Below are positions 8,163 to 16,669 of a stretch of 64,000 bases of DNA, piece by piece. A model generated the notes under the pieces. It saw nothing but the letters and a program-made list of their open reading frames with translations, did not search any database and was not told where the DNA came from. Numbering within the stretch: the first letter of the stretch is position 1; every line of letters begins with the position of its first letter. The DNA is taken from NCBI RefSeq assembly GCF_001905545.1, contig NZ_LIPD01000014.1, positions 1-64,000 on the forward strand, read 5' to 3'. Position numbers and translations under genes: made by a program. This DNA is from Streptomyces sp. CB02056 (GTDB lineage: Bacteria > Actinomycetota > Actinomycetes > Streptomycetales > Streptomycetaceae).

Positions 8163-8867
8163 TCACTCGTACCGGTACAGCAGCGCCTCCCGCTCGATTT
8201 GCTCGATCATCTCCACGGTCAGCGACTCGTCCCGCAGGTGCGAGAGCGTGACCTCCGCCGAGCTCGGCTGCTCGTCCTTGGCGAGCCAGTTCTCCGGCTT
8301 CCACGCCGAGGAGCGCAGGAAGGCCTTCGGGCAGTGCCCGTACACCTCCTCGACGGCGACCACGATGGCGCTGCGCGGCGGCTTGCCGACGGCGGTCAGC
8401 TGCCGCAGCAGCTCCGGGTCGGTCGAGACGCAGGCCCGCCCGTTGACCCGCAGGGTGGCGTCCCGGCCGGGGACGACGAAGAGCAGCCCGACCCGGCCGG
8501 TCTCCAGGATGTTGTGCAGGGTGTCCAAGCGCTTGTTGCCGGTGGCGTCCGGAATGGCCAGGGTGTACTCGTCGAGCACCGAGACCAGCCCGGCCGGCCC
8601 GCCGCGCGGGGAGACGTCGCAGCGCCCGGCGGCGTCCGCGCTGGCCACGAAGACCAGCGGGGAGCAGGCGATCAGGCGCTGGGCGACCTCGTGCAGGTGG
8701 TCGACCTGCTTGCGGCGCGCCTGGTCGCCGGGCTGCTCGTAGATCTCGCGCAGCTGGGCGGGATCGCTGAGCGCGCCCGCGTGGAGGGCGTCGAACAGGC
8801 TGCCCGGCCGGTTCGGCGCGGTGGTTGCGGTGGTTGACGAAACGACAGATTCCGGTGTGGTCGTCAT
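8163..8867 (-). CDS. PPOX-class FMN/F420 flavoprotein, pyridoxamine 5'-phosphate oxidase-like
   Basis: A 234-residue protein of the split-barrel flavin-binding fold. The order of motifs (FVASADAAGRCDVSPRGG, then IPDATGNKRLDTLHNIL, then VGLLFVVPGRDATLRVNGRA) is that of the MSMEG_1061-type FMN-dependent PPOX proteins. These bind FMN or F420; substrate cannot be read from the sequence. The ATG at 8865-8867 has no good ribosome site, but TACATT lies 8-13 bases upstream and could be a -10 box giving a leaderless message. A longer in-frame ATG at 8945 is judged unlikely. Confidence 0.83.
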   Translation of the reverse strand: MTTTPESVVSSTTATTAPNRPGSLFDALHAGALSDPAQLREIYEQPGDQARRKQVDHLHEVAQRLIACSPLVFVASADAAGRCDVSPRGGPAGLVSVLDEYTLAIPDATGNKRLDTLHNILETGRVGLLFVVPGRDATLRVNGRACVSTDPELLRQLTAVGKPPRSAIVVAVEEVYGHCPKAFLRSSAWKPENWLAKDEQPSSAEVTLSHLRDESLTVEMIEQIEREALLYRYE

Positions 8868-9095
8868 ACCGGGAATGTAGCCGAGGCCGCTCGGCGCACC
8901 CCGTTCCCCGGGCCCCGGCAACCCTCCGTGAAATTCCGGCTCCACCCCTCCCCACCAGCGGTTTTCCGCTCATAATGGGGGCCAGGGACCACTGGCTCGG
9001 GGCTCGCCGGGCGGGGACCGCCGGGTCAGTGGTCAGCGCGCCCGGGCGAGGGATGCCCGGGCGTGGGACGCCAGCCGCAGCCGGAGGTGGTGGTC

Positions 9096-9410
9096 GTGAT
9101 CGTCAGGATCTGGGCCGGGCAGGTCTCGGCCGGTCGCATCGAGGAGTTCTGCGCGCACCTGGCCGCCCAGGTGATCCCGCAGCTCGGGCGGACCGACGGC
9201 TGCCTCGGCGGCGAGCTGCTGCGCTCGGTGTCCGAGGACGGGCACCGGGTGCTGGTGCTGAGCCGCTGGCGCGACGAGGAGGCGCTGCGCGGGTACGCGG
9301 GGCCGATGTGGCGGATCCGGCCGGTCTGGTCGGAGGGCGAGCTGAGCTACCTCGCCCACCCGCCGGAGGTCACCCACTTCACGTCGATCACCGCCCCCGC
9401 GGCCCTCTGA
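9096..9410 (+). CDS. Antibiotic biosynthesis monooxygenase (ABM)-domain protein
   Basis: A 104-residue single-domain protein with the ABM dimeric alpha/beta-barrel pattern: VRIWAGQVSAGRIEEFCAHL at the start, a middle GCLGGELLRS strand and VLVLSRWRDEEALRGYAG. Members include quinone-forming monooxygenases and heme-degrading enzymes, but many are uncharacterised. The GTG at 9096 was chosen because GGAGG (9083-9087) lies 8 bases upstream; an ATG at 9063 lacks a site. It is an isolated gene. The 200 bp downstream to the riboswitch contain no recognised feature. Confidence 0.8.
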   Translation: MIVRIWAGQVSAGRIEEFCAHLAAQVIPQLGRTDGCLGGELLRSVSEDGHRVLVLSRWRDEEALRGYAGPMWRIRPVWSEGELSYLAHPPEVTHFTSITAPAAL

Positions 9411-9614
9411 GCCGCGGCCCTCCGAGCGCATGGCCCGCCGAACACGCGCACCCCCGCGCACATGGCCCTCCAACGTACGCTCGCCCCCCGGCGGAGCCGC
9501 GGTAGCACCCCGCCGCGCATTCCCCGCAAGCCCGTGAAACAGACCACAGCCGGAGGCCCTCCCTGCCCTTGCGCCGACCGTGGCACAATGACGGCATCAA
9601 GCAGTGACGTTCAG

Positions 9615-9739
9615 CGCACTCCGGGGTCGGTGAAAATCCGAACCGGCGGTTACAGTCCGCGACCCGTCCGCAGCCAGCGGCCGGTTGACCAGGTGAAATT
9701 CCTGGACCGACGGTTAAAGTCCGGATGGGAGGCGTGCGC
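9615..9739 (+). promoter_or_regulatory. FMN riboswitch (RFN element)
   Basis: The conserved RFN blocks are all present: GGTGAAAATCC, ACCGGCGGTTACAGTCC, a variable arm, AGGTGAAATTCCTGG, ACCGACGGTTAAAGTCCGGATGGGAGG. The closing helix P1 is GCGCAC (9615-9620) with GTGCGC (9734-9739). It precedes the riboflavin synthase gene by 223 bp. The family binds FMN and lowers expression of riboflavin genes when FMN is plentiful. Confidence 0.97.
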
Positions 9740-9772
9740 GGGCGGACGAAGAGCAGTACCCGTGGGTCCACT

Positions 9773-9829
9773 GGCAGGAGACTGCCTCCCGGCCCCGGTC
9801 AGGTGAACGACGGGAGCGGTGTCTCCCGT
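9773..9829 (+). promoter_or_regulatory. Likely expression platform of the FMN riboswitch
   Basis: Four short segments can pair in mutually exclusive ways: GGGAGGC (9727-9733, within the aptamer 3' side), GCCTCCCG (9784-9791), CGGGAG (9811-9816) and CTCCCG (9823-9828). Without ligand 1 pairs with 2 and 3 with 4 (hairpin 9810-9829, 7 bp); with P1 closed, 2 can pair with 3. A small hairpin GGCAG/CTGCC (9773-9777/9782-9786) also competes. There is no T-tract, so control at translation or by Rho is more likely than intrinsic termination. Confidence 0.5.
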
Positions 9830-9962
9830 GCCGGGCGAGCGATCTCCCGGTGGCCTCGACATCCCCGGCGACGGGTGTGTCCCGGGTCCGTGCGCCGGTG
9901 CCCGTCCGTGTCATCTCCCATGCCGCCCCGGAGTCCGCGCCCCAAGCGCGAGGAGAACCCGG

Positions 9963-10709
9963 GTGTTCACCGGCATCATCGAAGAGCTCGGCGAGGTCGT
10001 GTCGATCGAGGAGATCGGCGACTCCTCGCGGATCCGCCTGCGCGGCCCGGTGGTCTGTACGGGTGCTCGGCACGGCGACTCCATCGCGGTCAACGGCGTG
10101 TGCCTGACCGTCGTCGACAGCCCGGAGGAACTGGCCGCCGGCACCGGTGAGTTCAGCGCCGACGTGATGGCCGAGACGCTGCACCGCTCCAGCCTCGGCG
10201 AGCTGGCGCCCGGCTCGCGGGTCAATCTGGAGCGCGCCATGGCGCTCGGCGCCCGGCTGGGCGGCCACCTCGTCCAGGGCCATGTCGACGCCACCGGGCG
10301 GCTGTTGAGCCGCGAGCCGGGCGAGCGCGACGCGGCGGGCGAGCTGCGCTGGGAGGTGCTGCGGTTCTCGCTGCCCGGCACGATCTCCCGCTACCTGGTG
10401 GAGAAGGGCTCGATCACGGTCGACGGCGTCAGCCTCACCGTGGTGGAGGCGGCTGCGGACAGCTTCACCGTCAGTCTCATCCCGACCACCCTCGCGCTGA
10501 CCACGCTCGGCGCCAAGGCCGTCGGGGAGGGCGTCAACCTCGAGGTGGACGTGCTCGCGAAGTACGTCGAGCGCCTCCTGGAGTCCCGCACCCTGCCCGA
10601 CTTCCCGAACCTGCCGAACCTTTCCAACCCGCCCCACCCGTCCGACCTTTCCAGCCTGTCCACCCCGTCCGGCCTGCCGGTCGACGGAACCCCGGGGGAG
10701 TCCGAGTGA
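9963..10709 (+). CDS. ribE: Riboflavin synthase, alpha subunit type
   Basis: Converts two 6,7-dimethyl-8-ribityllumazine molecules into riboflavin and a pyrimidine that is recycled by RibH. The start is the family hallmark MFTGIIEELG, and two lumazine-binding repeats are visible (SIAVNGVCLTV in the first, SITVDGVSLTV in the second). The 248-residue length exceeds the usual 200-215 because of a C-terminal Pro/Leu/Ser-rich tail of about 40 residues (PNLPNLSNPPHPSDLSSLS) absent from typical homologues. GTG start at 9963 with GAGGAGAA upstream. First gene of the operon; its stop overlaps the next start by 4 bases (GTGA), showing translational coupling. Confidence 0.95.
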   Translation: MFTGIIEELGEVVSIEEIGDSSRIRLRGPVVCTGARHGDSIAVNGVCLTVVDSPEELAAGTGEFSADVMAETLHRSSLGELAPGSRVNLERAMALGARLGGHLVQGHVDATGRLLSREPGERDAAGELRWEVLRFSLPGTISRYLVEKGSITVDGVSLTVVEAAADSFTVSLIPTTLALTTLGAKAVGEGVNLEVDVLAKYVERLLESRTLPDFPNLPNLSNPPHPSDLSSLSTPSGLPVDGTPGESE

Positions 10710-11353
10710 GCTGGCTCAGCGGCGAGGCGTTCACCGTCCTCGGCGAACACGTCAAGTGGGCCGACATGTTCGGCAACATCCTCGGCCTCGGCGGGCTCGC
10801 GCTCGGCTGGCGCCGCTCGGTCTGGAGCTGGCCGGTCCAGCTGCTGTCCGGCGCGGTGCTGATCGCGGCCTACCTCGGCGGCCACGTCCCCGGCCTGATC
10901 GGCAAGCAGCTGATCGTGATCGTCACCGCCGCCTGGGGCTGGGCGCAGTGGCAGCGGGGCCGCCGCGAGGGCGGCACGATCGCCGTACGGTTCGCGAGTT
11001 GGCGCGAGCGGATCGCGCTGGCGGCGGGTACGGCGGCCGGCACGGTCGCGCTCGCCCTGCTCTTCACGTCCTACCCCAGCCTGTCCTGGAGCCCCTGGTC
11101 GGACGCCTACGTCTTCGTCGGCACGCTGGCCGCGATGGTCGCCCAGGCCCGCGGCTGGGTGGAGTTCTGGTTCGCCTGGATCGCGGTCGACGCGGTCGGC
11201 GTGCCGTTCGCCTTCAACAGCGGCTACACCTTCTCCGGCCTCACCTACTCCGTCTACTTCGTCCTGGTGCTGCTCGGCCTGCGGTCCTGGTGGCTGAGCA
11301 CCCGTGAGCCGCGCGCCAAGTCCGCCACCGTCCCGCAGGGAGCCACGGTATGA
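10706..11353 (+). CDS. ribM: PnuC-type riboflavin transporter (RibM-like)
   Basis: A 215-residue integral membrane protein with about six or seven hydrophobic helices. The composition (many Trp and Tyr) and the motif region [20 protein letters not shown] match the PnuC superfamily. PnuC proteins carry nicotinamide riboside, but the homologue at this position in streptomycete rib operons, RibM, carries riboflavin; the operon context makes that the best assignment. Start GTG 10706 overlaps the ribE stop; its own stop overlaps the ribBA start (ATGA). Probably under FMN riboswitch control with the rest. Confidence 0.87.
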   Translation: MSWLSGEAFTVLGEHVKWADMFGNILGLGGLALGWRRSVWSWPVQLLSGAVLIAAYLGGHVPGLIGKQLIVIVTAAWGWAQWQRGRREGGTIAVRFASWRERIALAAGTAAGTVALALLFTSYPSLSWSPWSDAYVFVGTLAAMVAQARGWVEFWFAWIAVDAVGVPFAFNSGYTFSGLTYSVYFVLVLLGLRSWWLSTREPRAKSATVPQGATV

Positions 11354-12642
11354 CCGAGATGACCGAGAACCAGTCCAGCAACGGGGCCACCGGGCCCGAC
11401 TCCGACCCCGAGCTCGTCCTCGACCCGGTCGAGCGGGCGATCGCCGACATCGCGCTCGGCCGCGCCGTGGTCGTGGTCGACGACGAGGACCGCGAGAACG
11501 AGGGCGACATCGTCTTCGCCGCGTCCGCCGCGACCGCCGAGCTGATGGCCTTCACCGTCCGCTACAGCTCCGGCGTGATCTGCGCCCCGATGACCGGCGA
11601 GGAGCTGGACCGCCTCAAGCTCCCGCCGATGACCCAGGTCAACGAGGACCGCAAGGGCACCGCGTACACCGTCTCGGTGGACGCCCGGGAGGGGGTCGAC
11701 ACCGGCATCTCCGCCGCCGACCGCGCCCGCACCGTGCGGCTGCTCTCCTCGCCCGGCACCGAGCCCGGCGACCTCACCCGCCCCGGGCACGTCTTCCCGC
11801 TGCGCGCCGTCGAGGGCGGCGTGCTGGTCCGCCCCGGCCACACCGAGGCCGCCGTCGACCTGGCCCGGCTCGCCGGGCTGCCGCCGGCCGGCGCGATCGC
11901 CGAGGTGGTCAACGACGACGGCACCATGGCCCGGCTGCCCGAGCTGGTCGCCTTCGCCCGCGAGCACGGCCTGGCGATCATCTCCATCGAGGACCTGATC
12001 GCCTACCGCCGCCGTACCGAGCTGCACGTCGACCGGGCCGCCGCCACCGGCCTGCCCACCGTGCACGGGGAGTTCACCGCCGTCGGCTACCGGGGGACCA
12101 TCGACGGCGTCGAGCACCTCGCGCTGGTGGCCGGCGGCCTGGACGCGGAGGGGCGGCTGCCGGACGGCGAGGACGTCCTGGTGCGGGTCCACTCCGAGTG
12201 CCTGACCGGTGACGTCTTCGGCTCGCTGCGCTGCGACTGCGGCCCGCAGCTGGAGGCCTCGCTGCGGCGGGTCGCCGAGGCCGGGCGCGGCGTGGTGCTG
12301 TACCTGCGCGGCCACGAGGGGCGGGGGATCGGCCTGGCCCACAAGCTGCGCGCGTACGAGCTGCAGGAGCGGGGGCGGGACACCGTCGACGCCAACCTGG
12401 ACCTCGGCCTGCCCGCCGACGCCCGCGACTACAGCATCGCGGCCCAGATGCTGGTGGACCTCGGCGTCCGCTCGCTCACCCTGCTCACCAACAACCCGCA
12501 GAAGCTGACCGCGCTCACCGAGCACGGGCTCAAGGTCAAGGGGCGCGAAGCGGTCGAGATCGCGCCCGGCGAGCACAACCTGCGCTACCTGCGCACCAAG
12601 CGCGACCGGATGGGCCACGACCTGCCCGGCCTCGGCTCCTGA
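11350..12642 (+). CDS. ribBA: Bifunctional 3,4-dihydroxy-2-butanone 4-phosphate synthase / GTP cyclohydrolase II
   Basis: A 430-residue fusion supplying both precursors of riboflavin. The N-terminal half (about 25-220) is the butanone-phosphate synthase, with the acidic [10 protein letters not shown] loop (about 44-53), TGISAADR and the [11 protein letters not shown] motif. The C-terminal half (about 225-425) is GTP cyclohydrolase II, with the zinc ligands Cys 284, 295 and 297 ([18 protein letters not shown]) and the [17 protein letters not shown] loop. Length is normal. Start ATG 11350 overlaps the ribM stop. Neither half appears inactivated. Confidence 0.97.
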   Translation: MTEMTENQSSNGATGPDSDPELVLDPVERAIADIALGRAVVVVDDEDRENEGDIVFAASAATAELMAFTVRYSSGVICAPMTGEELDRLKLPPMTQVNEDRKGTAYTVSVDAREGVDTGISAADRARTVRLLSSPGTEPGDLTRPGHVFPLRAVEGGVLVRPGHTEAAVDLARLAGLPPAGAIAEVVNDDGTMARLPELVAFAREHGLAIISIEDLIAYRRRTELHVDRAAATGLPTVHGEFTAVGYRGTIDGVEHLALVAGGLDAEGRLPDGEDVLVRVHSECLTGDVFGSLRCDCGPQLEASLRRVAEAGRGVVLYLRGHEGRGIGLAHKLRAYELQERGRDTVDANLDLGLPADARDYSIAAQMLVDLGVRSLTLLTNNPQKLTALTEHGLKVKGREAVEIAPGEHNLRYLRTKRDRMGHDLPGLGS

Positions 12643-12690
12643 AGCCGCACACCTCAGAACCAGCGACGACACCAGAGAACGGAAGAGAAC

Positions 12691-13164
12691 ATGAGCGGTC
12701 ACGGAGCCCCCGAGCTGACCATCGACGGCGCCGCCGGCCTCAAGGTCGCCGTCGTCGCCGCCCAGTGGCACGACACGGTGATGAACGGCCTGCTGGACGG
12801 CGCGCACCGCGCGCTCAAGGAGCTGGGCGTCGCCGAGCCGACCGTGCTGCGGGTGCCCGGCACCTTCGAGCTGCCGGTCGCCGCCAAGCGCCTCGCCGAG
12901 CGCGGCTACGACGCCGTGGTGGCCCTCGGCGTGGTGATCCGCGGCGGGACCCCGCACTTCGACTACGTCTGCCAGGCGGCCACCAGCGGCCTCACCCAGG
13001 TCAGCGTGGACACCGGCGTCCCGGTCGGCTTCGGCGTGCTGACCTGCGACAACGAGGAGCAGGCGATCGACCGCGCCGGCCTGCCCGGCTCCGCCGAGGA
13101 CAAGGGCCACGAGGCCGTCACCGCCGCCGTCGCCACCGTCGTGGCGCTGCGCGCCGCGCTCTGA
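12691..13164 (+). CDS. ribH: 6,7-dimethyl-8-ribityllumazine synthase
   Basis: The lumazine synthase that joins the pyrimidine and butanone-phosphate intermediates and forms an icosahedral shell in many bacteria. At 157 residues it has normal length. Motifs visible: [15 protein letters not shown] (substrate site), [15 protein letters not shown], and the catalytic His in [10 protein letters not shown] (His 89). GGAAGAG precedes the ATG. It is 48 bp after ribBA, within the same operon. No ribD (deaminase/reductase) is in the window, so that step must be encoded elsewhere. Confidence 0.97.
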   Translation: MSGHGAPELTIDGAAGLKVAVVAAQWHDTVMNGLLDGAHRALKELGVAEPTVLRVPGTFELPVAAKRLAERGYDAVVALGVVIRGGTPHFDYVCQAATSGLTQVSVDTGVPVGFGVLTCDNEEQAIDRAGLPGSAEDKGHEAVTAAVATVVALRAAL

Positions 13165-13276
13165 CACGGGGCCGCACCCGGTCCGTCCGGTCCCGGAGCG
13201 CGGACGTCCAGCCGACTGTCCACGCTCCGGGACCGTTTACCGTCCGTCCGCCCGCACGCCGTAAGGTGGCCCCATC

Positions 13277-13549
13277 ATGGCTTCGAAGACATTCGAGGAG
13301 CTCTACGCCGAGCTCCAGCAGAAGGCCGCCACCGGCGACCCCTCGTCCTCCCGTACCGCGCAGCTCGTCCAGCAGGGCGTCCATGCGATCGGCAAGAAGG
13401 TCGTCGAGGAGGCCGCCGAGGTCTGGATGGCCGCCGAGTTCCAGACGGACGAGCAGACGGCGGAGGAGATCTCGCAGCTCCTCTACCACCTCCAGGTGAT
13501 GATGATCGCCCGCGGACTGACGCTCGACGACGTCTACAAGTACCTCTAG
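13277..13549 (+). CDS. hisE: Phosphoribosyl-ATP pyrophosphatase
   Basis: Second step of histidine synthesis, hydrolysing phosphoribosyl-ATP to phosphoribosyl-AMP. The 90-residue MazG-fold protein shows the conserved acidic helix pair ([12 protein letters not shown] and [14 protein letters not shown]) that binds magnesium. The ATG follows a TAAGGT -10 box (13262-13267) by 9 bases, so it is probably leaderless and has its own promoter rather than depending on the rib operon 112 bp upstream. hisG follows after 57 bp. Confidence 0.95.
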   Translation: MASKTFEELYAELQQKAATGDPSSSRTAQLVQQGVHAIGKKVVEEAAEVWMAAEFQTDEQTAEEISQLLYHLQVMMIARGLTLDDVYKYL

Positions 13550-13606
13550 ACACCCCCGCTCTCCCGAGCACCCCCATCCTCCGAACAGGTAAGGAAGCAA
13601 CCTCCC

Positions 13607-14455
13607 ATGCTGCGCATCGCCGTCCCCAACAAGGGTTCGCTCTCGGGTCCCGCGGCGGAGATGCTCCATGAGGCCGGCTACCGCCAGCGGAAGGACCCCA
13701 AGGAGCTCGTCCTCGTCGACCCGAACAACGAGGTGGAGTTCTTCTTCCTCCGCCCGCGCGACATCGCGGTGTACGTGGGCTCCGGCCGCCTCGACGTCGG
13801 GATCACCGGCCGCGACCTGCTGCTGGACTCGCACTCCAACGCCGAGGAGGTGCTCGCCCTCGGCTTCGCCGGGTCGACCTTCCGCTTCGCGCGCCCCGAG
13901 GGCGTGGACGTCGAGGACGTCAAGGGCCTGGAGGGCCTGCGGATCGCCACCTCGTACACCGGCCTGGTCGAGCAGCACCTGGCCGACCACGGCGTGAAGG
14001 CGACGGTCACCAAGCTGGACGGCGCGGTCGAGACCGCGGTGCAGCTGGGCGTCGCCGACGTGATCGCCGACGTGGTGGAGACCGGCACCAGCCTGCGCAA
14101 CGCCGGCCTGGAGGTGTTCGGCGAGCCGATCCTGGTCTCCGACTCCGTGGTGATCCGGCCCAAGGGCGCGGGCGAGGACACCCGGGTGGAGCAGTTCCTG
14201 CGCCGCCTCCAGGGCGTGCTGGTGGCCCGCCGCTACGTGCTGATGGACTACGACATCCGCGCCGAGAAGGTCGGCGCGGCCGTCGCGCTCACCCCGGGCC
14301 TGGAGTCGCCGACCGTCTCGCCGCTGCACACCGAGGGCTGGGTCGCGGTCCGGTCGATGGTGCTCCGCAAGGAGGCCCAGCAGATCATGGACGACCTCTG
14401 GGGCATCGGCGCCCGGGCCATCCTGGTCACCAACATCCACGCCTGCCGCCTCTGA
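13607..14455 (+). CDS. hisG: ATP phosphoribosyltransferase, long form
   Basis: First and feedback-controlled step of histidine synthesis. At 282 residues it is the long HisG, with the periplasmic-binding-protein-like catalytic domains (MLRIAVPNKGSLSGPAAEML, DVGITGRDLLLDS, DVIADVVETGTSLRNAGL) and a C-terminal ACT-like regulatory domain that binds histidine. AGGTAAGG precedes the ATG. In operon with hisE and closed by a strong terminator. Confidence 0.97.
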   Translation: MLRIAVPNKGSLSGPAAEMLHEAGYRQRKDPKELVLVDPNNEVEFFFLRPRDIAVYVGSGRLDVGITGRDLLLDSHSNAEEVLALGFAGSTFRFARPEGVDVEDVKGLEGLRIATSYTGLVEQHLADHGVKATVTKLDGAVETAVQLGVADVIADVVETGTSLRNAGLEVFGEPILVSDSVVIRPKGAGEDTRVEQFLRRLQGVLVARRYVLMDYDIRAEKVGAAVALTPGLESPTVSPLHTEGWVAVRSMVLRKEAQQIMDDLWGIGARAILVTNIHACRL

Positions 14456-14491
14456 CCCGCCCGCCCGAGCGCGGGTAAAGAACGGTTCAAT

Positions 14492-14523
14492 GGGGCGGGG
14501 ACGCCGGTCGGCGTCCCCGCCCC
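14492..14523 (+). terminator. Strong hairpin terminator after hisG
   Basis: GGGGCGGGGACGCC (14492-14505) pairs perfectly with GGCGTCCCCGCCCC (14510-14523) across a 4-base loop, 36 bp past the hisG stop. No T-tract. Confidence 0.75.
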
Positions 14524-14563
14524 GCCGTGCTGCCGCCCCCAGAACCACCCCCGGAGAACCCAC

Positions 14564-15004
14564 GTGTCCACGCCGTCCGTCCAGTTCCCCGTCACCTGGG
14601 CTCCGCGCCGCACCCGCGCCGTACTGCTGCCGGTCTGCGTGCTGATGGTGGTGCTGTTCTCCGCGATGGCCGTGCTGCTCCCGGAGAACTGGCAGCTCAA
14701 CGACCGGATCATGATGACGGCCAGCGGCCTGCTGTTCGCCGGCGTCGGCCTGATGCTGGCCCGCCCCAAGGTGAGCGCCGACGCGGAGGGCGTGACGGTG
14801 GTCAACTTCGTCCGCCGGCGCCGGCTGGCCTGGGCCGAGATCGTCCGGGTCAACTTCCGCCAGGGCGACCCGTGGGCCACCCTCGACCTCGCCGACGGCA
14901 CCTCGCTCGCCGCGGTCGGCATCCAGTCCGGCGTCGGCAAGGACCAGGCGATCGCGGACGCCCGGGCGCTGCGCGACCTGGTCGAGCACCACGCCCAGGC
15001 CTGA
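14564..15004 (+). CDS. PH-domain-like membrane protein
   Basis: A 146-residue protein with two hydrophobic helices (about residues 22-42 and 52-68) followed by a small beta-rich domain beginning near PKVSADAEGVTVVNFVRRRRLAW, the pattern of bacterial PH (bPH6-type, PF10756) proteins. Such proteins are membrane-tethered and of unknown role; the equivalent gene sits just after hisG in other streptomycetes. GTG start at 14564 with GGAG upstream. Its stop codon begins a 37-bp tandem repeat. Confidence 0.75.
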   Translation: MSTPSVQFPVTWAPRRTRAVLLPVCVLMVVLFSAMAVLLPENWQLNDRIMMTASGLLFAGVGLMLARPKVSADAEGVTVVNFVRRRRLAWAEIVRVNFRQGDPWATLDLADGTSLAAVGIQSGVGKDQAIADARALRDLVEHHAQA

Positions 15005-15084
15005 GCCCGCTCTAGGGCCTGAAAGCCTGCACCGGGCCTGAGCCCGCTCCCGGGCCTGAAGGCCTGCGCCGGGCCTGAGCCCGC
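15001..15084. repeat. 37-bp tandem repeat starting at a stop codon
   Basis: CTGAGCCCGC recurs at 15001, 15038 and 15075, giving two full 37-bp units and a partial third. The TGA stop of the preceding gene is inside the first unit. The rest of the 321-bp gap holds the structured leader listed below. Confidence 0.85.
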
Positions 15085-15190
15085 GCCCCGGCCCGCACCC
15101 GGGCGGACGTCCCCCCACCTGGGGTTCCCCGCCCCCGGCGGGCCGAACGGGCTTCCTACGCCCATCCGGGTATGGTCTACGCTGGTAAAA

Positions 15191-15321
15191 GCAGGGCAAA
15201 GTTCGCCCTGCCCGAAAATCGAGTGCCCGAACCCGACCAGAGGAGTGACACTCCCCCTCGATGGACGATCCGTCCGGTAGTACCTGCGCCGCCTCGCTTC
15301 CGCTCCCCGGAAGGCAGGCGG
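15191..15321 (+). promoter_or_regulatory. Structured leader with a ribosome-site hairpin, candidate riboregulator
   Basis: Four hairpins occur in series before the first CNNM gene: GCAGGGC/GCCCTGC (15191-15197/15205-15211), GGAGT/ACTCC (15242-15246/15250-15254), GGACG/CGTCC (15263-15267/15271-15275), and a compound stem CCGCCT/AGGCGG (15289-15294/15316-15321) enclosing CTTCC/GGAAG (15297-15301/15309-15313). The last one buries GGAAGG, the only plausible ribosome site for the GTG at 15326. No known riboswitch class was recognised. An AT-richer stretch near 15172-15190 could hold the promoter. Confidence 0.5.
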
Positions 15322-15325
15322 CACT

Positions 15326-16669
15326 GTGATCACCGCCTGGCTGCTGTTGCTCGCAGCCGTTCTCCTGATCCTCGCCAACGGCCTCTTCGTGGCTGCCGAG
15401 TTCGCCTTCGTGACCGTCGAGCGCGGTGAGGTGGAACGCTCCGCGGAGACGGGCGACGCCAAGTCCCGCCGCGTCGCCGGGGCCCTGCGGCACCTCTCCT
15501 TCGAGCTCTCCGGCGCCCAGCTCGGCATCACCGTCACCTCGCTGGTGGTCGGCATGCTCGCCGAGCCGGCCCTGTCGACCCTGCTCGCACCCGTCATGAC
15601 CGGCATCGGCGTGCCCGACTCGGCCGCCCGCGGCGTCTCCGTGATCGTCGGCATGGTGCTGGCCACCGTCGTCCAGATGGTGATCGGCGAGCTGGTGCCG
15701 AAGAACTGGGCGATCTCCCGCCCGCTCCAGGTGGCCCGCGCGGTCGCCGCCCCGCACATGGCCTTCTCCCGGGTCTGCCGCCCGCTGATCAGCTTCCTCA
15801 ACGGCACCGCCGACCGGACCGTACGGGCCTTCGGCGTCGAGCCGCAGGAGGAGCTGGGGCACGCCCGCACCCCCGACGAGCTGGTCTCGCTGGCCCGTCA
15901 CTCGGCCAAGGCCGGCGCGATAGACGAGGAGTCGGCGACCCTGTTCGTCCGCACCCTCGCGCTGAGCGAGCTGACCGCCGAGTCCGTGATGACCCCGCGC
16001 GTCGACGTGGCCGCGCTCCAGCGCGACGCCACCGCCTCCGACGTCATCAACCTGACCCGGGCCACCGGCCTGTCCCGCTTCCCGGTGCACACCGACAGCC
16101 TGGACGAGGTCACCGGCATCGTCACGCTCAAGGACGCCCTGGCCGTCCCGGCCGCCCGGCGCGGCCTGGTGCGGGTCGCCGAGCTGGCCTCGCCGCCGCT
16201 GCTGGTGCCCGAGACGCTGCCCGCCGAGCGGCTGCTCGACCAGCTGCGCCGCCTCCAGCCGATGGCCATCGTGGTCGACGAGTACGGCGGCACCGCCGGC
16301 GTCGTCACCGTCGAGGACATCGTCGAGGAGATCGTCGGCGAGGTGCAGGACGAGCACGACCCCGACGACCACCCCGAGCTGTTCCCGCTGCCGCCGGTCA
16401 ACGGCCTGCCGGTCTGGGAGGCCGACGGCCGCGCCCGGATCGACCAGCTGGAGCGGATCGGCCTGAACGCCCCGGACGGTCCGTACGAGACCCTGGCCGG
16501 CCTGGTCGCCGACCTGCTCGGCAAGCTCCCCGAGGTGGGCGAGCAGGCCGAGCTGCCCGGTTGGCGGTTCACCGTGACCGGTGTCGACCGCCACCGCACC
16601 ACCGAGGTCCGGGTGGAGCGCACCACCGCGCCCGCGCGCTTCGACGAGGACCGGGAGGAGGGCCGATGA
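15326..16669 (+). CDS. CNNM/CorC-family transporter with CBS domains (first of pair)
   Basis: A 447-residue membrane protein of the UPF0053/HlyC-CorC family. Order: DUF21 (CNNM) membrane domain with about four helices (about 1-190, including NGLFVAAEFAFVTVERGE and GELVPKNWAI), a CBS pair (about 205-335, with MTPRVDVAAL and VVDEYGGTAGVVTVEDIVEEI) and a C-terminal CorC/HlyC domain (about 350-435). CNNM proteins move magnesium or sodium-coupled divalent cations; some members are misnamed haemolysins. GTG start at 15326 lies directly after the structured leader. Its stop overlaps the next start (ATGA). Confidence 0.9.
   Translation: MITAWLLLLAAVLLILANGLFVAAEFAFVTVERGEVERSAETGDAKSRRVAGALRHLSFELSGAQLGITVTSLVVGMLAEPALSTLLAPVMTGIGVPDSAARGVSVIVGMVLATVVQMVIGELVPKNWAISRPLQVARAVAAPHMAFSRVCRPLISFLNGTADRTVRAFGVEPQEELGHARTPDELVSLARHSAKAGAIDEESATLFVRTLALSELTAESVMTPRVDVAALQRDATASDVINLTRATGLSRFPVHTDSLDEVTGIVTLKDALAVPAARRGLVRVAELASPPLLVPETLPAERLLDQLRRLQPMAIVVDEYGGTAGVVTVEDIVEEIVGEVQDEHDPDDHPELFPLPPVNGLPVWEADGRARIDQLERIGLNAPDGPYETLAGLVADLLGKLPEVGEQAELPGWRFTVTGVDRHRTTEVRVERTTAPARFDEDREEGR

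Noticed and set aside
15172-15325. M-box or yybP-ykoY riboswitch
   Set aside because: The conserved core sequences of these classes are not present.
13118-16594. Very long antisense frames, here and opposite 4662-6500, 18030-21090 and 42130-45980
   Set aside because: They are mirror frames of genes with clear families; high GC removes stop codons from other frames.
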